Assembly: GCA_016192105.1 (NCBI GenBank)
Contig: JACPUV010000052.1
Coordinates: forward strand, 1-48,566
DNA from: Sphingobacteriales bacterium
GTDB lineage: Bacteria > Bacteroidota > Bacteroidia > Chitinophagales > Chitinophagaceae
DNA: 48,566 bases
Direction of reading: 5' to 3'
Numbering within the stretch: position 1 is the first letter of the stretch; each line of letters begins with the position of its first letter. Positions 7,712 through 16,515 of the stretch are shown one piece after another. The translations under genes and the position numbers were made by a program. The notes under the pieces are model-generated. The model did no database searches and was not told where the DNA came from. It worked only from the letters and a program-made list of their open reading frames with translations.

Positions 7712-8497
7712 ATGAAGATTCCCTGTTTATTCCTGTTCCTTTTGCCTGGCTTTTTTGGAGCAGCACAAAGCATACAAACGGATACTGTTTATTCCGCACA
7801 GGTAAAGGATAAATTCATCATTACCATCCGCAAGCCCGCCGGGTTCACAACCGAAAAGAAATACCACCACGTTTATATGACCGATGGTTCGCTGGGTATC
7901 GGGGACTATGTTTTTGGCAGGGATAAGTCCTGGGCCGCGGCAATTCCTTCCTCCTGTATTATCATTGCCATCTCTCATACAGGCGACTGGCACGAAAAGC
8001 GGTCCCGGGACTTCATTCCGGCGGATATTAGCAAAAACACGGAAGCGAATTTTGGAAAAGCGGATTTGTTTTATGGCTTTCTTCGTTATGAGCTGATCCC
8101 GCGGACCGAAAAGAAATTACCCAATAAAAAAGACCGGGTCTTTATCGGGCATTCTTTTGGTGGCTTGTTCTGCTTATATACTTTATTCAAAGACGATAAA
8201 CTCTTTGACCGGCATTTTGCCATCAGCCCTTCCGTGTGGGCCAACTACCATGAACTGGATAAAATAGAAGAGGGCTATTTTAAATCCCATAAAGCCCTGA
8301 AAGCCGATGTAACGATTTTTGTGGGCGGCCTGGAATTTTTAAACAAGGTGCTGTTTTCGACCCGCAGTTTTTATACTACCGTGACCGGCCGCCAGTATAA
8401 AGGGCTCCGGGTCCGTAAAGAGGAGATCGGCAATGCCAATCATTTCAGTATCCGCAAGCCCGCAATTGACCGGGTATTTGAGTCCCTGAAAGATTAA
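7712..8497 (+). CDS. Exported alpha/beta-hydrolase of the putative esterase family
   Basis: A 261-residue protein with a cleavable signal peptide (residues 1-19, ending GAAQ). The body matches the esterase family that includes Fes/BesA-like siderophore esterases and S-formylglutathione hydrolase (Pfam putative esterase): a YMTDGS segment near residue 56, the nucleophile elbow GHSFGG with Ser148, ISPSVWAN, and a C-terminal His in NANHFS as the likely third member of the triad. The substrate cannot be told from sequence; a siderophore or carbohydrate ester is possible, and the location is probably the periplasm. The gene lies 66 nt after the preceding exported protein and 22 nt before selD, so the four genes may be co-transcribed. 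Confidence 0.85.
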   Translation: MKIPCLFLFLLPGFFGAAQSIQTDTVYSAQVKDKFIITIRKPAGFTTEKKYHHVYMTDGSLGIGDYVFGRDKSWAAAIPSSCIIIAISHTGDWHEKRSRDFIPADISKNTEANFGKADLFYGFLRYELIPRTEKKLPNKKDRVFIGHSFGGLFCLYTLFKDDKLFDRHFAISPSVWANYHELDKIEEGYFKSHKALKADVTIFVGGLEFLNKVLFSTRSFYTTVTGRQYKGLRVRKEEIGNANHFSIRKPAIDRVFESLKD

Positions 8498-8502
8498 CTT
8501 TG
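8495..8502 (+). promoter_or_regulatory. Candidate selD promoter -7 element
   Basis: TAACTTTG matches TAnnTTTG and overlaps the stop codon of the esterase gene, 18 bp before the selD ATG. It would let selD be transcribed apart from the upstream genes. No good -33 box is seen. Confidence 0.4.
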
Positions 8503-8519
8503 CCGGCTCAAGTAGTTGT

Positions 8520-9578
8520 ATGACACAGGAACCTATCAGGCTGACTCAGTATTCTCACGGCGCCGGTTGCGGCTGCAAGATCGCTCCTAAAGTGCTGGAT
8601 GAAATTTTAAAAACCTCTGTTGCTTTCCCCGATAATGATCATCTCCTGGTGGGTAATCACAGCCGGGACGATGCCGCTGTTTATGACCTGGGCAATGGAA
8701 CAGCCATTATTTCCACCACAGATTTCTTTATGCCCATCGTGGATGATCCCTTTGAATTCGGCAGGATCGCCGCCGCAAATTCCATCAGTGATATCTATGC
8801 CATGGGTGGCAAACCCCTGATGGCGATCGCGGTACTGGGCTGGCCGGTGAATAAGATTCCGGCAGAAGTGGCCCAAAAAGTAGTAGAAGGCGGACGCAGT
8901 ATCTGCGCCGAAGCGGGAATAGCATTAGCCGGCGGTCATAGCATTGACTCCCCCGAGCCGATCTTTGGCCTGGCGGTTACCGGGATTGTTCCCATTGAAT
9001 ATTTAAAACAAAACAACAGCGCCAGGGAAGGCGATCTTTTATTCCTGACCAAGCCATTGGGTGTGGGCATCCTGTCCACCGCGCAAAAAAGGGGATTACT
9101 GAATGAAGAATTGCTCGGCATCATTGTAAAACAAATGACCACCCTGAATAAAACAGGGGAGGAGCTGGGCAAAATAAAGGGGGTGCATGCCATGACAGAT
9201 GTAACCGGGTTTGGATTATTGGGTCACCTCATTGAAATGGCCGGTGGCAGCGGGCTGGGAGCCGATCTCTGGTACGATAAAATTCCTGCCATTTCCGGGG
9301 TGAAAGACTATATCGCCCGGTCTGTGTTTCCCGATGGAACCACCCGCAACTGGAGCAGCTACGGAGAGAAAGTAAAATTCGAAAAAGGGGTTCCGGTAGC
9401 CGAAGCTTTTAAATTACTGCCGGACCCGCAGACAAACGGGGGCTTATTGATTGCCGTAGCGGAAGAGGCGCAGCAGGAAGTAGTGGCATTGCTTGAAAAA
9501 AACGGGCTCACAGGCTTTACCTCCCCGATTGGCCGGATAACAGCGGCAAATGAAAAACTGGTAGTGATAAAGCCTTAA
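8520..9578 (+). CDS. selD: Selenide, water dikinase (selenophosphate synthase)
   Basis: Makes selenophosphate from selenide and ATP in the cytoplasm. The 352 residues match SelD from end to end: the N-terminal IRLTQYSHGAGCGCK carries the conserved Cys17 and Lys20, followed by the AIR-synthase-like fold (STTDFFMPIVDDPFEFGRIAA, DIYAMGGKP, then GFGLLGHL and DPQTNGGLL). The active site has Cys, not selenocysteine. No selA, selB or tRNA-Sec is in the window, and the partner visible here is mnmH, so a likely use of the selenophosphate is selenouridine in tRNA. Whether the organism also makes selenoproteins cannot be decided here. Confidence 0.96.
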   Translation: MTQEPIRLTQYSHGAGCGCKIAPKVLDEILKTSVAFPDNDHLLVGNHSRDDAAVYDLGNGTAIISTTDFFMPIVDDPFEFGRIAAANSISDIYAMGGKPLMAIAVLGWPVNKIPAEVAQKVVEGGRSICAEAGIALAGGHSIDSPEPIFGLAVTGIVPIEYLKQNNSAREGDLLFLTKPLGVGILSTAQKRGLLNEELLGIIVKQMTTLNKTGEELGKIKGVHAMTDVTGFGLLGHLIEMAGGSGLGADLWYDKIPAISGVKDYIARSVFPDGTTRNWSSYGEKVKFEKGVPVAEAFKLLPDPQTNGGLLIAVAEEAQQEVVALLEKNGLTGFTSPIGRITAANEKLVVIKP

Positions 9579-9662
9579 ATAATTTCAGGTTCTGGTATAA
9601 CTATCAGTAGTATTCTCCCGGGCTTCTTTGAAGAGAACCGGGTATGCAAAAAACAGGTGGGC

Positions 9663-10580
9663 TTATTTCCTTTTTAAAAATATCTCTGCCATCATACACC
9701 GCACACTCCCGCCCTCCACCTGCTCGATTGTTGGTACAGCCACGGGCAACAATTTCACATAATTTTCCAGCTCCTGTAACTGATCGGCCCGCAGGGATTC
9801 AAACGCCGATTGGCTCAGTACAAGTAGGGGTTCATCTTTCCGGTTCTTTAGTTCCAGCATATTGCCGGCAAAACAATGCATCTGTTCCCGGGTAATGGGG
9901 ATAATCGCATGACCGGTTGATTCCAGCAATTGTTTTACCGCGATCAGTTCCCACTCTTCCTCAATGGCCTCTTCGCAGAGCACAGCGAACTTTTCTCCCA
10001 GCGTCATCACCACATTGGTATGATAGACCGGCTGCCCGTTCCGGTCGGTGGCAAGGAAGACAATGGCCTGGAATTTATTCGCACTGGAAAATTTTTCCAG
10101 CACAGATAAATTGGTCCGTTCCGAAATGGCGGCATAGATCATCTCATGGTCATGATCAATAACCATGCTCCCGGTGCCTTCCAGGAAGCGGCCCTCCACT
10201 TCAAATTCAGTCCAGTCCTGCACATCGGTCACCACAAAATCCCTGGCGAGCTGTTGTACGATCTCTTCTCTTTTCTCGGTCCGCCGGTTGGCGGCATACA
10301 ACGGGTAGAGCATGATCCTGCCATCCGGTGATGTGCTGATCCAGTTATTGGGAAAAACCGCATCGGGTTTGGGGGGCTCTTTACTGTCTTCCAGCACAAG
10401 GACCTCCACTTCATTCCTACGTAACAGGGCTACCATCGCATCGAACTCCGCCAGGGCTTTTTGCTGAACGGCTTCCCGGCTGATATCCGGGTGATGCTGA
10501 AAAAAATTATTCGCCGCGGTTTCATCATTGTACCCGAAAGCAGCGGGGCGAATCATTAATATCGTGGAGGCGGCGGGCAA
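9663..10580 (-). CDS. ctlX: Amidinotransferase/arginine deiminase-fold hydrolase, CtlX-like
   Basis: A 305-residue enzyme of the guanidino-group-modifying superfamily, matching the proteins called citrulline utilization hydrolase CtlX. Visible motifs are PDAVFPNNWIST near residue 73 (substrate-binding Asp), EGTGSMVID with a catalytic-type Glu, YHTNVVM with the His, and the C-terminal GGSVRCMMAEIF with the likely nucleophile Cys295. The family acts on guanidino or ureido compounds such as arginine and citrulline; the exact substrate here is inferred only from similarity. It is the last gene of a five-gene minus-strand run, 11 nt after the lipoprotein gene, and convergent with selD. The symbol is given on family resemblance. 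Confidence 0.82.
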   Translation of the reverse strand: MPAASTILMIRPAAFGYNDETAANNFFQHHPDISREAVQQKALAEFDAMVALLRRNEVEVLVLEDSKEPPKPDAVFPNNWISTSPDGRIMLYPLYAANRRTEKREEIVQQLARDFVVTDVQDWTEFEVEGRFLEGTGSMVIDHDHEMIYAAISERTNLSVLEKFSSANKFQAIVFLATDRNGQPVYHTNVVMTLGEKFAVLCEEAIEEEWELIAVKQLLESTGHAIIPITREQMHCFAGNMLELKNRKDEPLLVLSQSAFESLRADQLQELENYVKLLPVAVPTIEQVEGGSVRCMMAEIFLKRK

Positions 10581-10591
10581 GGGGGGTTGAT

Positions 10592-10954
10592 TTAATATTT
10601 TTCGAGCTGTAGTTGGATTACCCGGGGGGTGCAGCTACCGGAAATAATATCCCGGATTACATACCTGCAAATGCTCCCCTCCGCGAGACTGTCTTTCCGG
10701 ACCTCTTCAGCGGTGACCGGCCGGTAGTTCAGTACTTCATAGGAAACGGTATCCTTTTTCCCGGCTGATTGCAGCCCGGCCTCCAGTTCAAAATAAGCTT
10801 CATACCGCAGGCTGTCCTTTGTTTCCAGCCGGATCAGCTTTGCCGGGTAAAGAGTTTCCCGGTAACTGCAGGGCCCGCCGTCAATTTTTCCGCTTCCATT
10901 CCTGCAGGAAAAAAATAAGGATAATGTAAAAAGAAAAAGCAGTTGTTTTTTCAT
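10592..10954 (-). CDS. Small lipoprotein of unknown function
   Basis: A 120-residue protein with a lipoprotein signal (MKKQLLFLFTLSLFFSC, lipidation at Cys17), followed by about 100 polar residues containing three further cysteines. No family is recognised. It would be anchored to a membrane, most likely the outer membrane. It begins 9 nt after the pterin dehydratase gene and ends 11 nt before ctlX, so it is almost certainly co-transcribed with them. Confidence 0.7.
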   Translation of the reverse strand: MKKQLLFLFTLSLFFSCRNGSGKIDGGPCSYRETLYPAKLIRLETKDSLRYEAYFELEAGLQSAGKKDTVSYEVLNYRPVTAEEVRKDSLAEGSICRYVIRDIISGSCTPRVIQLQLEKY

Positions 10955-10963
10955 TTCGGTTGC

Positions 10964-11194
10964 TTAAAGCAGGGCATCAATACGGGCCGCCAGTTTCCGG
11001 TCCTTCTCCGTAACGATATTCCCCGCATCGTGGGTGCTCAGCCAGATCTCCACGCTGTTCCATACATTGGTCCACAAAGGGTGGTGGTTCATTTTTTCGG
11101 CTTCCATCGCCACCCGGGTCATAAAAGCAAAGGCTTCGCTGAAATCCCTGAACTGGAATTTGCGGTAAAGTTTATGGTTGGTTTCGACCCACAT
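10964..11194 (-). CDS. 4a-hydroxytetrahydrobiopterin dehydratase (pterin carbinolamine dehydratase)
   Basis: A 76-residue protein matching the PCD/DCoH (PhhB) family, which dehydrates 4a-hydroxy-tetrahydropterin to regenerate the cofactor of aromatic amino acid hydroxylases. The signature is clear: EAEKMNHHPLWTNVWNSVEI then LSTHDAGNIVTEKDRKLA, with the paired histidines of the HHP motif and the later THD. It is slightly shorter than typical members at the N-terminus but has the full active site. No phenylalanine hydroxylase is in the window, so the role may be in general pterin recycling or molybdopterin-like metabolism. It lies inside the five-gene run. Confidence 0.92.
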   Translation of the reverse strand: MWVETNHKLYRKFQFRDFSEAFAFMTRVAMEAEKMNHHPLWTNVWNSVEIWLSTHDAGNIVTEKDRKLAARIDALL

Positions 11195-11228
11195 GACTGG
11201 TTGATTGGTTTAATCGTTTACCGGGAAA

Positions 11229-11672
11229 TCAAAAGACAAGATTTTCTTTATTCTTTATCTGCTCTGTCGGCAGCTCCGCCACCAGTTGCACCGTGTTAAT
11301 ACTCCGGATGACCTGGATGGTTTGTTGCATTGTATCATCATTCACCTCATCCCCCTTCATCAGCCAGAGAAAATCCAGGTGTTTGAATTCCGGCAGCAGG
11401 TACTCCCCGTCAAACTGGTTATTATAAATATAGTGTTCGAGTGAACCGGTGGGCACCCGGTATTCATAGACCGCGAAAAAATAATCCCTTCTCTTTTTTA
11501 CCAGTTTGATCTCAATATCATTGATGCGGAAATCCAGGCCGATGGAATTGTTGAGGTGCCAGCAAAACTGGTAATCCTTGATAGGCGCCATGATGCCCAG
11601 CAGGCGGGTGTCTTCAAAGAACCCTTCCGTGAGCTCCCGGGTATCCAGTACCAGTTTGTTGCGTTCAGCCAT
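11229..11672 (-). CDS. IPExxxVDY-family protein
   Basis: A 147-residue cytoplasmic protein that resembles the Bacteroidota family named for the motif IPExxxVDY, here present as LPEFKHLDF near residue 95. The surrounding features, an early LDTRELTE-type start, GLDFRINDIEIKL and a final third rich in hydrophobic residues, fit the family. The function of the family is not established. It starts 28 nt after the M28 peptidase stop and ends 34 nt before the pterin dehydratase gene, so it is likely part of one transcript. Confidence 0.75.
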   Translation of the reverse strand: MAERNKLVLDTRELTEGFFEDTRLLGIMAPIKDYQFCWHLNNSIGLDFRINDIEIKLVKKRRDYFFAVYEYRVPTGSLEHYIYNNQFDGEYLLPEFKHLDFLWLMKGDEVNDDTMQQTIQVIRSINTVQLVAELPTEQIKNKENLVF

Positions 11673-11700
11673 ATCGGTATCCTCTGCTGTAAGTTACAAA

Positions 11701-13365
11701 TTAGAACTCAACCGGGGTCTCGATATTGTCGTTCCCTCTTTTGTAAATCACTTTGGTCTTGTCCCCTTTTTTAAATTTACCCAGGGTCTGCATATAGGTT
11801 TCCATGGACGTTATCTTGTAATCCCCGATCTGCAGAATAATATCCCCGGCCCGGAGACCGGCTTTTTGTGCAGGCTTACCCTCGCTGACCCCATCGGCCC
11901 GTACGCCTGTGCCCGTCCATGTATAATCGGGCATGATCCCCATGGAAACACTAAAGCGGGCAGAAGTGGTTGTCTGTGTTTCCCGGGTTTTACTGAAAGG
12001 CAGGCGAAGTTCATGGTCATACCATTCCACCAGCCTGAGAATATGGCTGACAATCAGGTATTCTCCCTTATAATTGATTTTATCCGGATCATCGGATGGT
12101 TTGTGGTAATCCGTATGCAGCCCGGTAAAGAAAAACAGCACGGGGATATCTTTCCGGTAAAAAGAAGTATGGTCGCTGGGCCCGGTCCCGCTGCTGTCAA
12201 ATTTATACAACAGGGAAGGGGTATTGATCCTGGTTGCTTTCGGGAAATAAAACATACTCCAGTTGGGTGATGTCCCGTAACCCCCGACTGTAAGCGTTTT
12301 GGAACTGTCATTCAGCCGCCCCACCATATCCATATTGATCATATAATTCACCGCTTTCAGTTCGATCGTGGGGTGCTCGGTAAAATATTTGGATCCGTAC
12401 AATCCCAGTTCCTCCCCGGAAAATGCGATAAAGAGATAATTATTCTTTTTTGCTTTGGAGACTTTCAGTTTTTTAGCCAGCTCGATCAGGGCCGCTGTCC
12501 CACTGGCATTGTCATCCGCCCCGTTGTGAATTGCCGGTTCTTTCGATGTATTCCTTGAATTCCCGTCTTCCCCATACCCGAGGTGGTCAAAATGGGCGCC
12601 AAGCACCACCGTGGTAGCCGCGCCATTGTCCTGGTAACCCACCACATTATAACCTGTTCTTTTCTTTTCACTGAGAGAAACAGTGAATTTTACATGGATG
12701 GTGGCAGAAGGATCTTTCAAATATTTTGCTGCCGCTTCTTTCCTTATATACAATACCGGGATGGATAGCCTGTCTGATTTATCCTTGCCGTTAAAAACCA
12801 GTTTATCATCCGTGGCAGAAGTATTGTATAAGATAACGGCCGTAGCTCCCCTGTCCTTTGCCTTTTTGCAATTGGCATAAACATAAGCGGCCAGGTCAAA
12901 ATGCGGGTTATTCTTGTTTTCTTCCAGGCCATCTTTGAGGTTTACAAACCAGGGCATATCCGCCTCCTGTACTGCGATGGAGGGAAGCGCATCCATTTGC
13001 AGGTTAGCGCTGTACGCAAAGGGGAAATAATCTTTCCCGGTCTGAAGGGGTTTATCGTTTATGCTGAATTGGGTGGCCGGGTCAATCTGTTTCCCTTCGT
13101 TTACTTCAAATGCCTGGTAATACCCATTGCTTCCTTTGGGCTGCAGGCCGGTGCTGCTGAACTGGCTGCTGATATATTCCATTGCCAGTTTTTCACCGTT
13201 TGTGCCGGTGCGGCGGCCTTCCAGTTTATCATCGGCCAGGTACTGAATATGTGATTTCAGGTTTTGCAGTGTCTGTACTTCATCCTTATTGATCTTTTTG
13301 GAAGGAGAACAGGCTGCCAGCAACAGCAGCAGTCCTATCACTGATCTTGAAACAGAAGAACCCAT
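11701..13365 (-). CDS. M28-family zinc aminopeptidase with C-terminal PDZ domain, lipoprotein
   Basis: About 554 residues from the start chosen at 13365, which gives a compact lipoprotein signal (MGSSVSRSVIGLLLLLAAC); an upstream in-frame codon at 13389 would add 8 residues. After a PA-type insert region the M28 peptidase core shows the two-zinc ligands: GAHFDHLGYG, HNGADDNASGT, FSGEELGLYGS, MINMDMVGR and GPSDHTSF. Residues about 465-554 form a PDZ domain (GVSEGKPAQKAGLRAGDIIL). Such enzymes remove N-terminal amino acids from peptides outside the cytoplasm. It heads the five-gene minus run and is divergent from feoB. Confidence 0.92.
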   Translation of the reverse strand: MGSSVSRSVIGLLLLLAACSPSKKINKDEVQTLQNLKSHIQYLADDKLEGRRTGTNGEKLAMEYISSQFSSTGLQPKGSNGYYQAFEVNEGKQIDPATQFSINDKPLQTGKDYFPFAYSANLQMDALPSIAVQEADMPWFVNLKDGLEENKNNPHFDLAAYVYANCKKAKDRGATAVILYNTSATDDKLVFNGKDKSDRLSIPVLYIRKEAAAKYLKDPSATIHVKFTVSLSEKKRTGYNVVGYQDNGAATTVVLGAHFDHLGYGEDGNSRNTSKEPAIHNGADDNASGTAALIELAKKLKVSKAKKNNYLFIAFSGEELGLYGSKYFTEHPTIELKAVNYMINMDMVGRLNDSSKTLTVGGYGTSPNWSMFYFPKATRINTPSLLYKFDSSGTGPSDHTSFYRKDIPVLFFFTGLHTDYHKPSDDPDKINYKGEYLIVSHILRLVEWYDHELRLPFSKTRETQTTTSARFSVSMGIMPDYTWTGTGVRADGVSEGKPAQKAGLRAGDIILQIGDYKITSMETYMQTLGKFKKGDKTKVIYKRGNDNIETPVEF

Positions 13366-13503
13366 GGTAAAATAATTGATAAGCTGCAAAGGTATTAAGC
13401 TGCTCTCTTTTCTGCCCGGTTAATTGCCGGGTTTCCTTCCATCTTTTTCCGTTTTGCCCATTCTAAAAATCGTATTTCGTAAGGCTGTTTCATTTTACCG
13501 CTC

Positions 13504-13511
13504 TACTTTTG
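13504..13511 (+). promoter_or_regulatory. Candidate feoB promoter -7 element
   Basis: TACTTTTG fits TAnnTTTG exactly and lies 29 bp before the GTG at 13541. It would start transcription downstream of any earlier in-frame codon, so it decides the feoB start. Confidence 0.5.
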
Positions 13512-13540
13512 CCTTCCTTGCCGAAGGCAGGTCGTTTTAC

Positions 13541-15658
13541 GTGGAAAAAAAAAGTTTACATATTGCCCTGGTCGGAAATCCCAACAGCGGGAAAAGTTCG
13601 CTGTTTAACTGCCTGACCGGGCTGCATCAGCAGGTGGGCAATTTCCCGGGGGTAACGGTTGATAAAAAAACCGGGACCGCTGTTTTCGGGGGAGTCTCCG
13701 CTGAAGTGATCGACCTTCCCGGTTCTTACAGCCTTTATCCCAAACGATTAGATGAGTGGGTGAGCTATAAGGTCCTGATCGGGGAAGACAAGGAAATCAA
13801 GGCGGATGTGGTGGTGGCCGTTGCCGATGCCAGCAACCTGAAGCGCAACCTGCTTTTCTGTACCCAGATCATTGACCTGAAAGTGCCGGTAGTAGTGGTG
13901 CTGACCATGATGGACCTAGCCCGGAAAAAGGGGATCAAAATTGACCTGGCCACCCTGGAAAGGGAACTGGGTGTGCCGGTTATAGCCGTGGATCCCCGGA
14001 AGAACAAGGGAATTCCTGAATTGAAAAAGGCGATCAGCCTCACAGTCCAGCAGGCCTATAAAACCCCGGTGCGTGATTTTATCGATAATAAAGCCCTTGC
14101 CGGAGCGCCTATTGATGAAGTAAAACAGCATTTTCCCCGGCTGAGCGACTACAAAGCGATCCATTATCTCATCAATCACGAGAGTTTTGACCTGGATGCG
14201 GTGATGCAGGAAACCATTGAAAATATTGAGCTCCGCAACCAGTTCAATCCCACCCGGACACAGGCCGAGGAAATATTACAACGCTATAGCCGGATCCGGC
14301 AGATCATGCAGCAGGCGGTAGCAGAGCCCGATCCGCTGCAAAAATCCATTTTTACGGAAAGGCTGGATAATATCCTCCTGCATCGCCGCTGGGGTTACCT
14401 GATCCTGATGGGAGTGTTATTCTTACTTTTCCAGAGTGTGTTCTGGCTGGCCCAGTATCCGATGGACTGGATAGATTTCGGGTTTTCAAAGATCAGCCAG
14501 GCCCTGTCCGGCGTTTTACCCGAAACCCGCTGGACCGATCTCTTAATTAACGGGGTAATCGCCGGCCTCAGCGGGATCCTCGTCTTTGTACCGCAGATCA
14601 TGATCCTTTTCGGGCTGATCACCCTGCTGGAAGACAGCGGCTATATGGCAAGGATCAGTTTTCTGTCAGACCGGCTGATGCGGGCGGTAGGACTGAACGG
14701 AAAGAGCGTAATGCCCATGATCAGCGGGTTTGCCTGCGCGGTACCCGCCATTATGAGCGCCCGCAATATTGAGAACCGGAAGGAAAGGCTGCTGACCATG
14801 TTGATCACTCCGCTGATGAGCTGTTCAGCCCGCCTGCCCGTATATACCATTCTGATTTCTTTAGTCATTCCTCAAAAATACCTGCTTGGCTTTTTGAGCC
14901 TGCAGGGTTTGGTGATGATGGGACTTTACCTGCTCGGGCTCCTGATGGCCCTGATCGTTTCTTATGTGGCCAAATGGTTTATCCATATTAAGGAGAAAAG
15001 TTTTTTTATCCTCGAACTGCCCAGCTACCGGGCGCCCCGCTGGAAAAACGTATTCCCCACGATGATCAGCAAGGCCCGGATCTTCGTCATGGATGCCGGC
15101 CGGATCATCATGGTCATCAGCCTGGTGCTCTGGGCCCTGAGTTCTTTTGGCCCGGGAAATACAATGCAACAGATCACCGCAAAATATGAGCTGCGGAAAA
15201 CAGAGCCCGGTGCGGATGCCGGCCGGCTGAATAAAGAATACCATACGGAAAAACTGGAGAGCTCTTATGCGGGAATTATTGGCAAATCCCTGGAACCCGC
15301 TATTTCACCGCTGGGCTATGACTGGAAGATCGGGATCGCGCTTGTTACTTCTTTTGCCGCCCGTGAAGTTTTTGTCGGAACCATGGCCACCCTGTACAGT
15401 GTGGGGGATGATGACAACGGCTCCCTTTTGCTAAAGGAAAAAATGAAATCCGCTGTACGGCCCGATGGCAAGCCGGTATTCACCCTGGCCACTGGCTTAT
15501 CCCTCCTGATCTTTTATGTATTTGCCATGCAATGTATGAGTACCCTGGCCGTGGTGAAAAGAGAAACCCGCAGCTGGAAATGGCCCCTGATTCAATTAAC
15601 CTATATGACAGGATTGGCTTACCTGCTGAGCTTACTGGTTTATCAGCTTTTGAAATAG
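13541..15658 (+). CDS. feoB: Ferrous iron transport protein B
   Basis: An inner-membrane Fe(II) transporter with an N-terminal G-protein domain; 705 residues from the GTG at 13541. This start is chosen because the conserved sequence begins here (EKKSLHIALVGNPNSGKSS) and a TACTTTTG element lies just upstream; the longer open frame from 13424 is not supported. G1 is GNPNSGKSS, G2 lies in GNFPGVTVDKKTG, and G3 is DLPGSYSLYP. The G4 position reads TMMD where FeoB usually has NxxD. The membrane half contains the Gate motifs (FACAVPAIMSARN, then SCSARLPVY) and about eight to ten transmembrane segments. feoA is not adjacent; it lies at 19765. The 3' end overlaps the convergent serine hydrolase gene by 16 nt. 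Confidence 0.95.
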   Translation: MEKKSLHIALVGNPNSGKSSLFNCLTGLHQQVGNFPGVTVDKKTGTAVFGGVSAEVIDLPGSYSLYPKRLDEWVSYKVLIGEDKEIKADVVVAVADASNLKRNLLFCTQIIDLKVPVVVVLTMMDLARKKGIKIDLATLERELGVPVIAVDPRKNKGIPELKKAISLTVQQAYKTPVRDFIDNKALAGAPIDEVKQHFPRLSDYKAIHYLINHESFDLDAVMQETIENIELRNQFNPTRTQAEEILQRYSRIRQIMQQAVAEPDPLQKSIFTERLDNILLHRRWGYLILMGVLFLLFQSVFWLAQYPMDWIDFGFSKISQALSGVLPETRWTDLLINGVIAGLSGILVFVPQIMILFGLITLLEDSGYMARISFLSDRLMRAVGLNGKSVMPMISGFACAVPAIMSARNIENRKERLLTMLITPLMSCSARLPVYTILISLVIPQKYLLGFLSLQGLVMMGLYLLGLLMALIVSYVAKWFIHIKEKSFFILELPSYRAPRWKNVFPTMISKARIFVMDAGRIIMVISLVLWALSSFGPGNTMQQITAKYELRKTEPGADAGRLNKEYHTEKLESSYAGIIGKSLEPAISPLGYDWKIGIALVTSFAAREVFVGTMATLYSVGDDDNGSLLLKEKMKSAVRPDGKPVFTLATGLSLLIFYVFAMQCMSTLAVVKRETRSWKWPLIQLTYMTGLAYLLSLLVYQLLK

Positions 15659-16512
15659 TTCCACAGGTAGGCCGCCAGCTTTCTCGCCAGGGTCCATGCC
15701 TCATTCTCTCTTTTCCAGCTGGTATCTGTATTGTTTTTCGTGAAAATGCAAAACACAAAAGGGTTCCCTGGGGCATTAACGATCATCACTTCACTGCGGG
15801 AGGCATTTACACAACCGTTTTTGCTGAAGACCTCAACGGTAGGCGGGATCTGTGAAATGGCTTCGTTCTCATCCCAAAAATTGCGGCCGAGGCAACGCAG
15901 CATCCGTTCGCAACTGGCTTCGGAAAATAGCTCCCTGTTATATATTTTTTCAAGAAGGGTCCCCATTTCACGGGGCGTGGTTTGTCCCCAGCCATACTGC
16001 GTACGGTTGTTTTCCCGGCCGGGTGTACGGGAATTCACCCGGGTATGGACAAAGCCAAGACTGTCAAGCAGGCTGTTGATACGGGTGCCGGTACCGGCCA
16101 GGCTTTGAAGCCAGAGACTGGCCGTATTATCGCTGGTGGTCAGCATCAGCATGATGAGTTTTTTCAGGCTGATTTTCCCGCCGTCTTTAAACGAACCCAG
16201 AATATCTGCTCCATCATACAGTAATGAATCCTTATAAATAAAAGAAGAATCGTAGGCAAGTTCTCCCCGGTTCATCCTGTCGGTAATACCCAGGAAAATG
16301 GGCAGTTTAACAATACTCGCTGTTGGAAAAATGGTATCCGCGTTAAATGCTGCAACTTTCCCGGTCCGCAGGTTTTTTATAAAGATTCCGATATCGCCCC
16401 CGTAATGACTGATCATCGGCTGAATGGCTTTTTGCAGTTTCCTGTCGGTTCGCTGGGCGTCCGCAACCTGGCAGATCAGCCCAATAAGTACGAATAGGAA
16501 AGTTCTGATCAT
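15643..16512 (-). CDS. Exported serine hydrolase of the class A beta-lactamase fold
   Basis: A 289-residue protein with a signal peptide (residues 1-19). The penicillin-recognising serine motifs are present: SIVK (Ser66, Lys69), SDN (127-129) and KNG (231-233, in place of KTG). The omega-loop region reads GRENNRTQ, not the usual ExxLN of class A beta-lactamases, so deacylation efficiency is uncertain. It could be a beta-lactamase or a cell-wall-related serine hydrolase; resistance should not be assumed. The gene starts 3 nt after the stop of the M20 amidohydrolase gene, so the two are probably translated from one mRNA, and its end overlaps feoB convergently. Confidence 0.85.
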   Translation of the reverse strand: MIRTFLFVLIGLICQVADAQRTDRKLQKAIQPMISHYGGDIGIFIKNLRTGKVAAFNADTIFPTASIVKLPIFLGITDRMNRGELAYDSSFIYKDSLLYDGADILGSFKDGGKISLKKLIMLMLTTSDNTASLWLQSLAGTGTRINSLLDSLGFVHTRVNSRTPGRENNRTQYGWGQTTPREMGTLLEKIYNRELFSEASCERMLRCLGRNFWDENEAISQIPPTVEVFSKNGCVNASRSEVMIVNAPGNPFVFCIFTKNNTDTSWKRENEAWTLARKLAAYLWNYFKS

Positions 16513-16515
16513 GCG

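Noticed and set aside
9600..9650. Bidirectional terminator between selD and ctlX
   Set aside because: An inverted repeat CCCGG/CCGGG with an inner TCTT/AAGA is present, but no T-tract follows on either strand, so the call is too weak.
11578..12270. A plus-strand open frame of about 230 codons opposite the M28 peptidase gene
   Set aside because: The opposite strand holds all zinc-site motifs of the peptidase; the plus frame has none of a known family.
13424..13540. Upstream extension of the feoB frame
   Set aside because: The conserved G-domain starts at 13541, and a TACTTTTG promoter element lies inside the extension, so it would not be transcribed.
15643..16512. A true antibiotic-resistance beta-lactamase
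   Set aside because: The serine motifs are there, but the omega loop lacks the usual ExxLN; calling it a resistance gene would go beyond the sequence.
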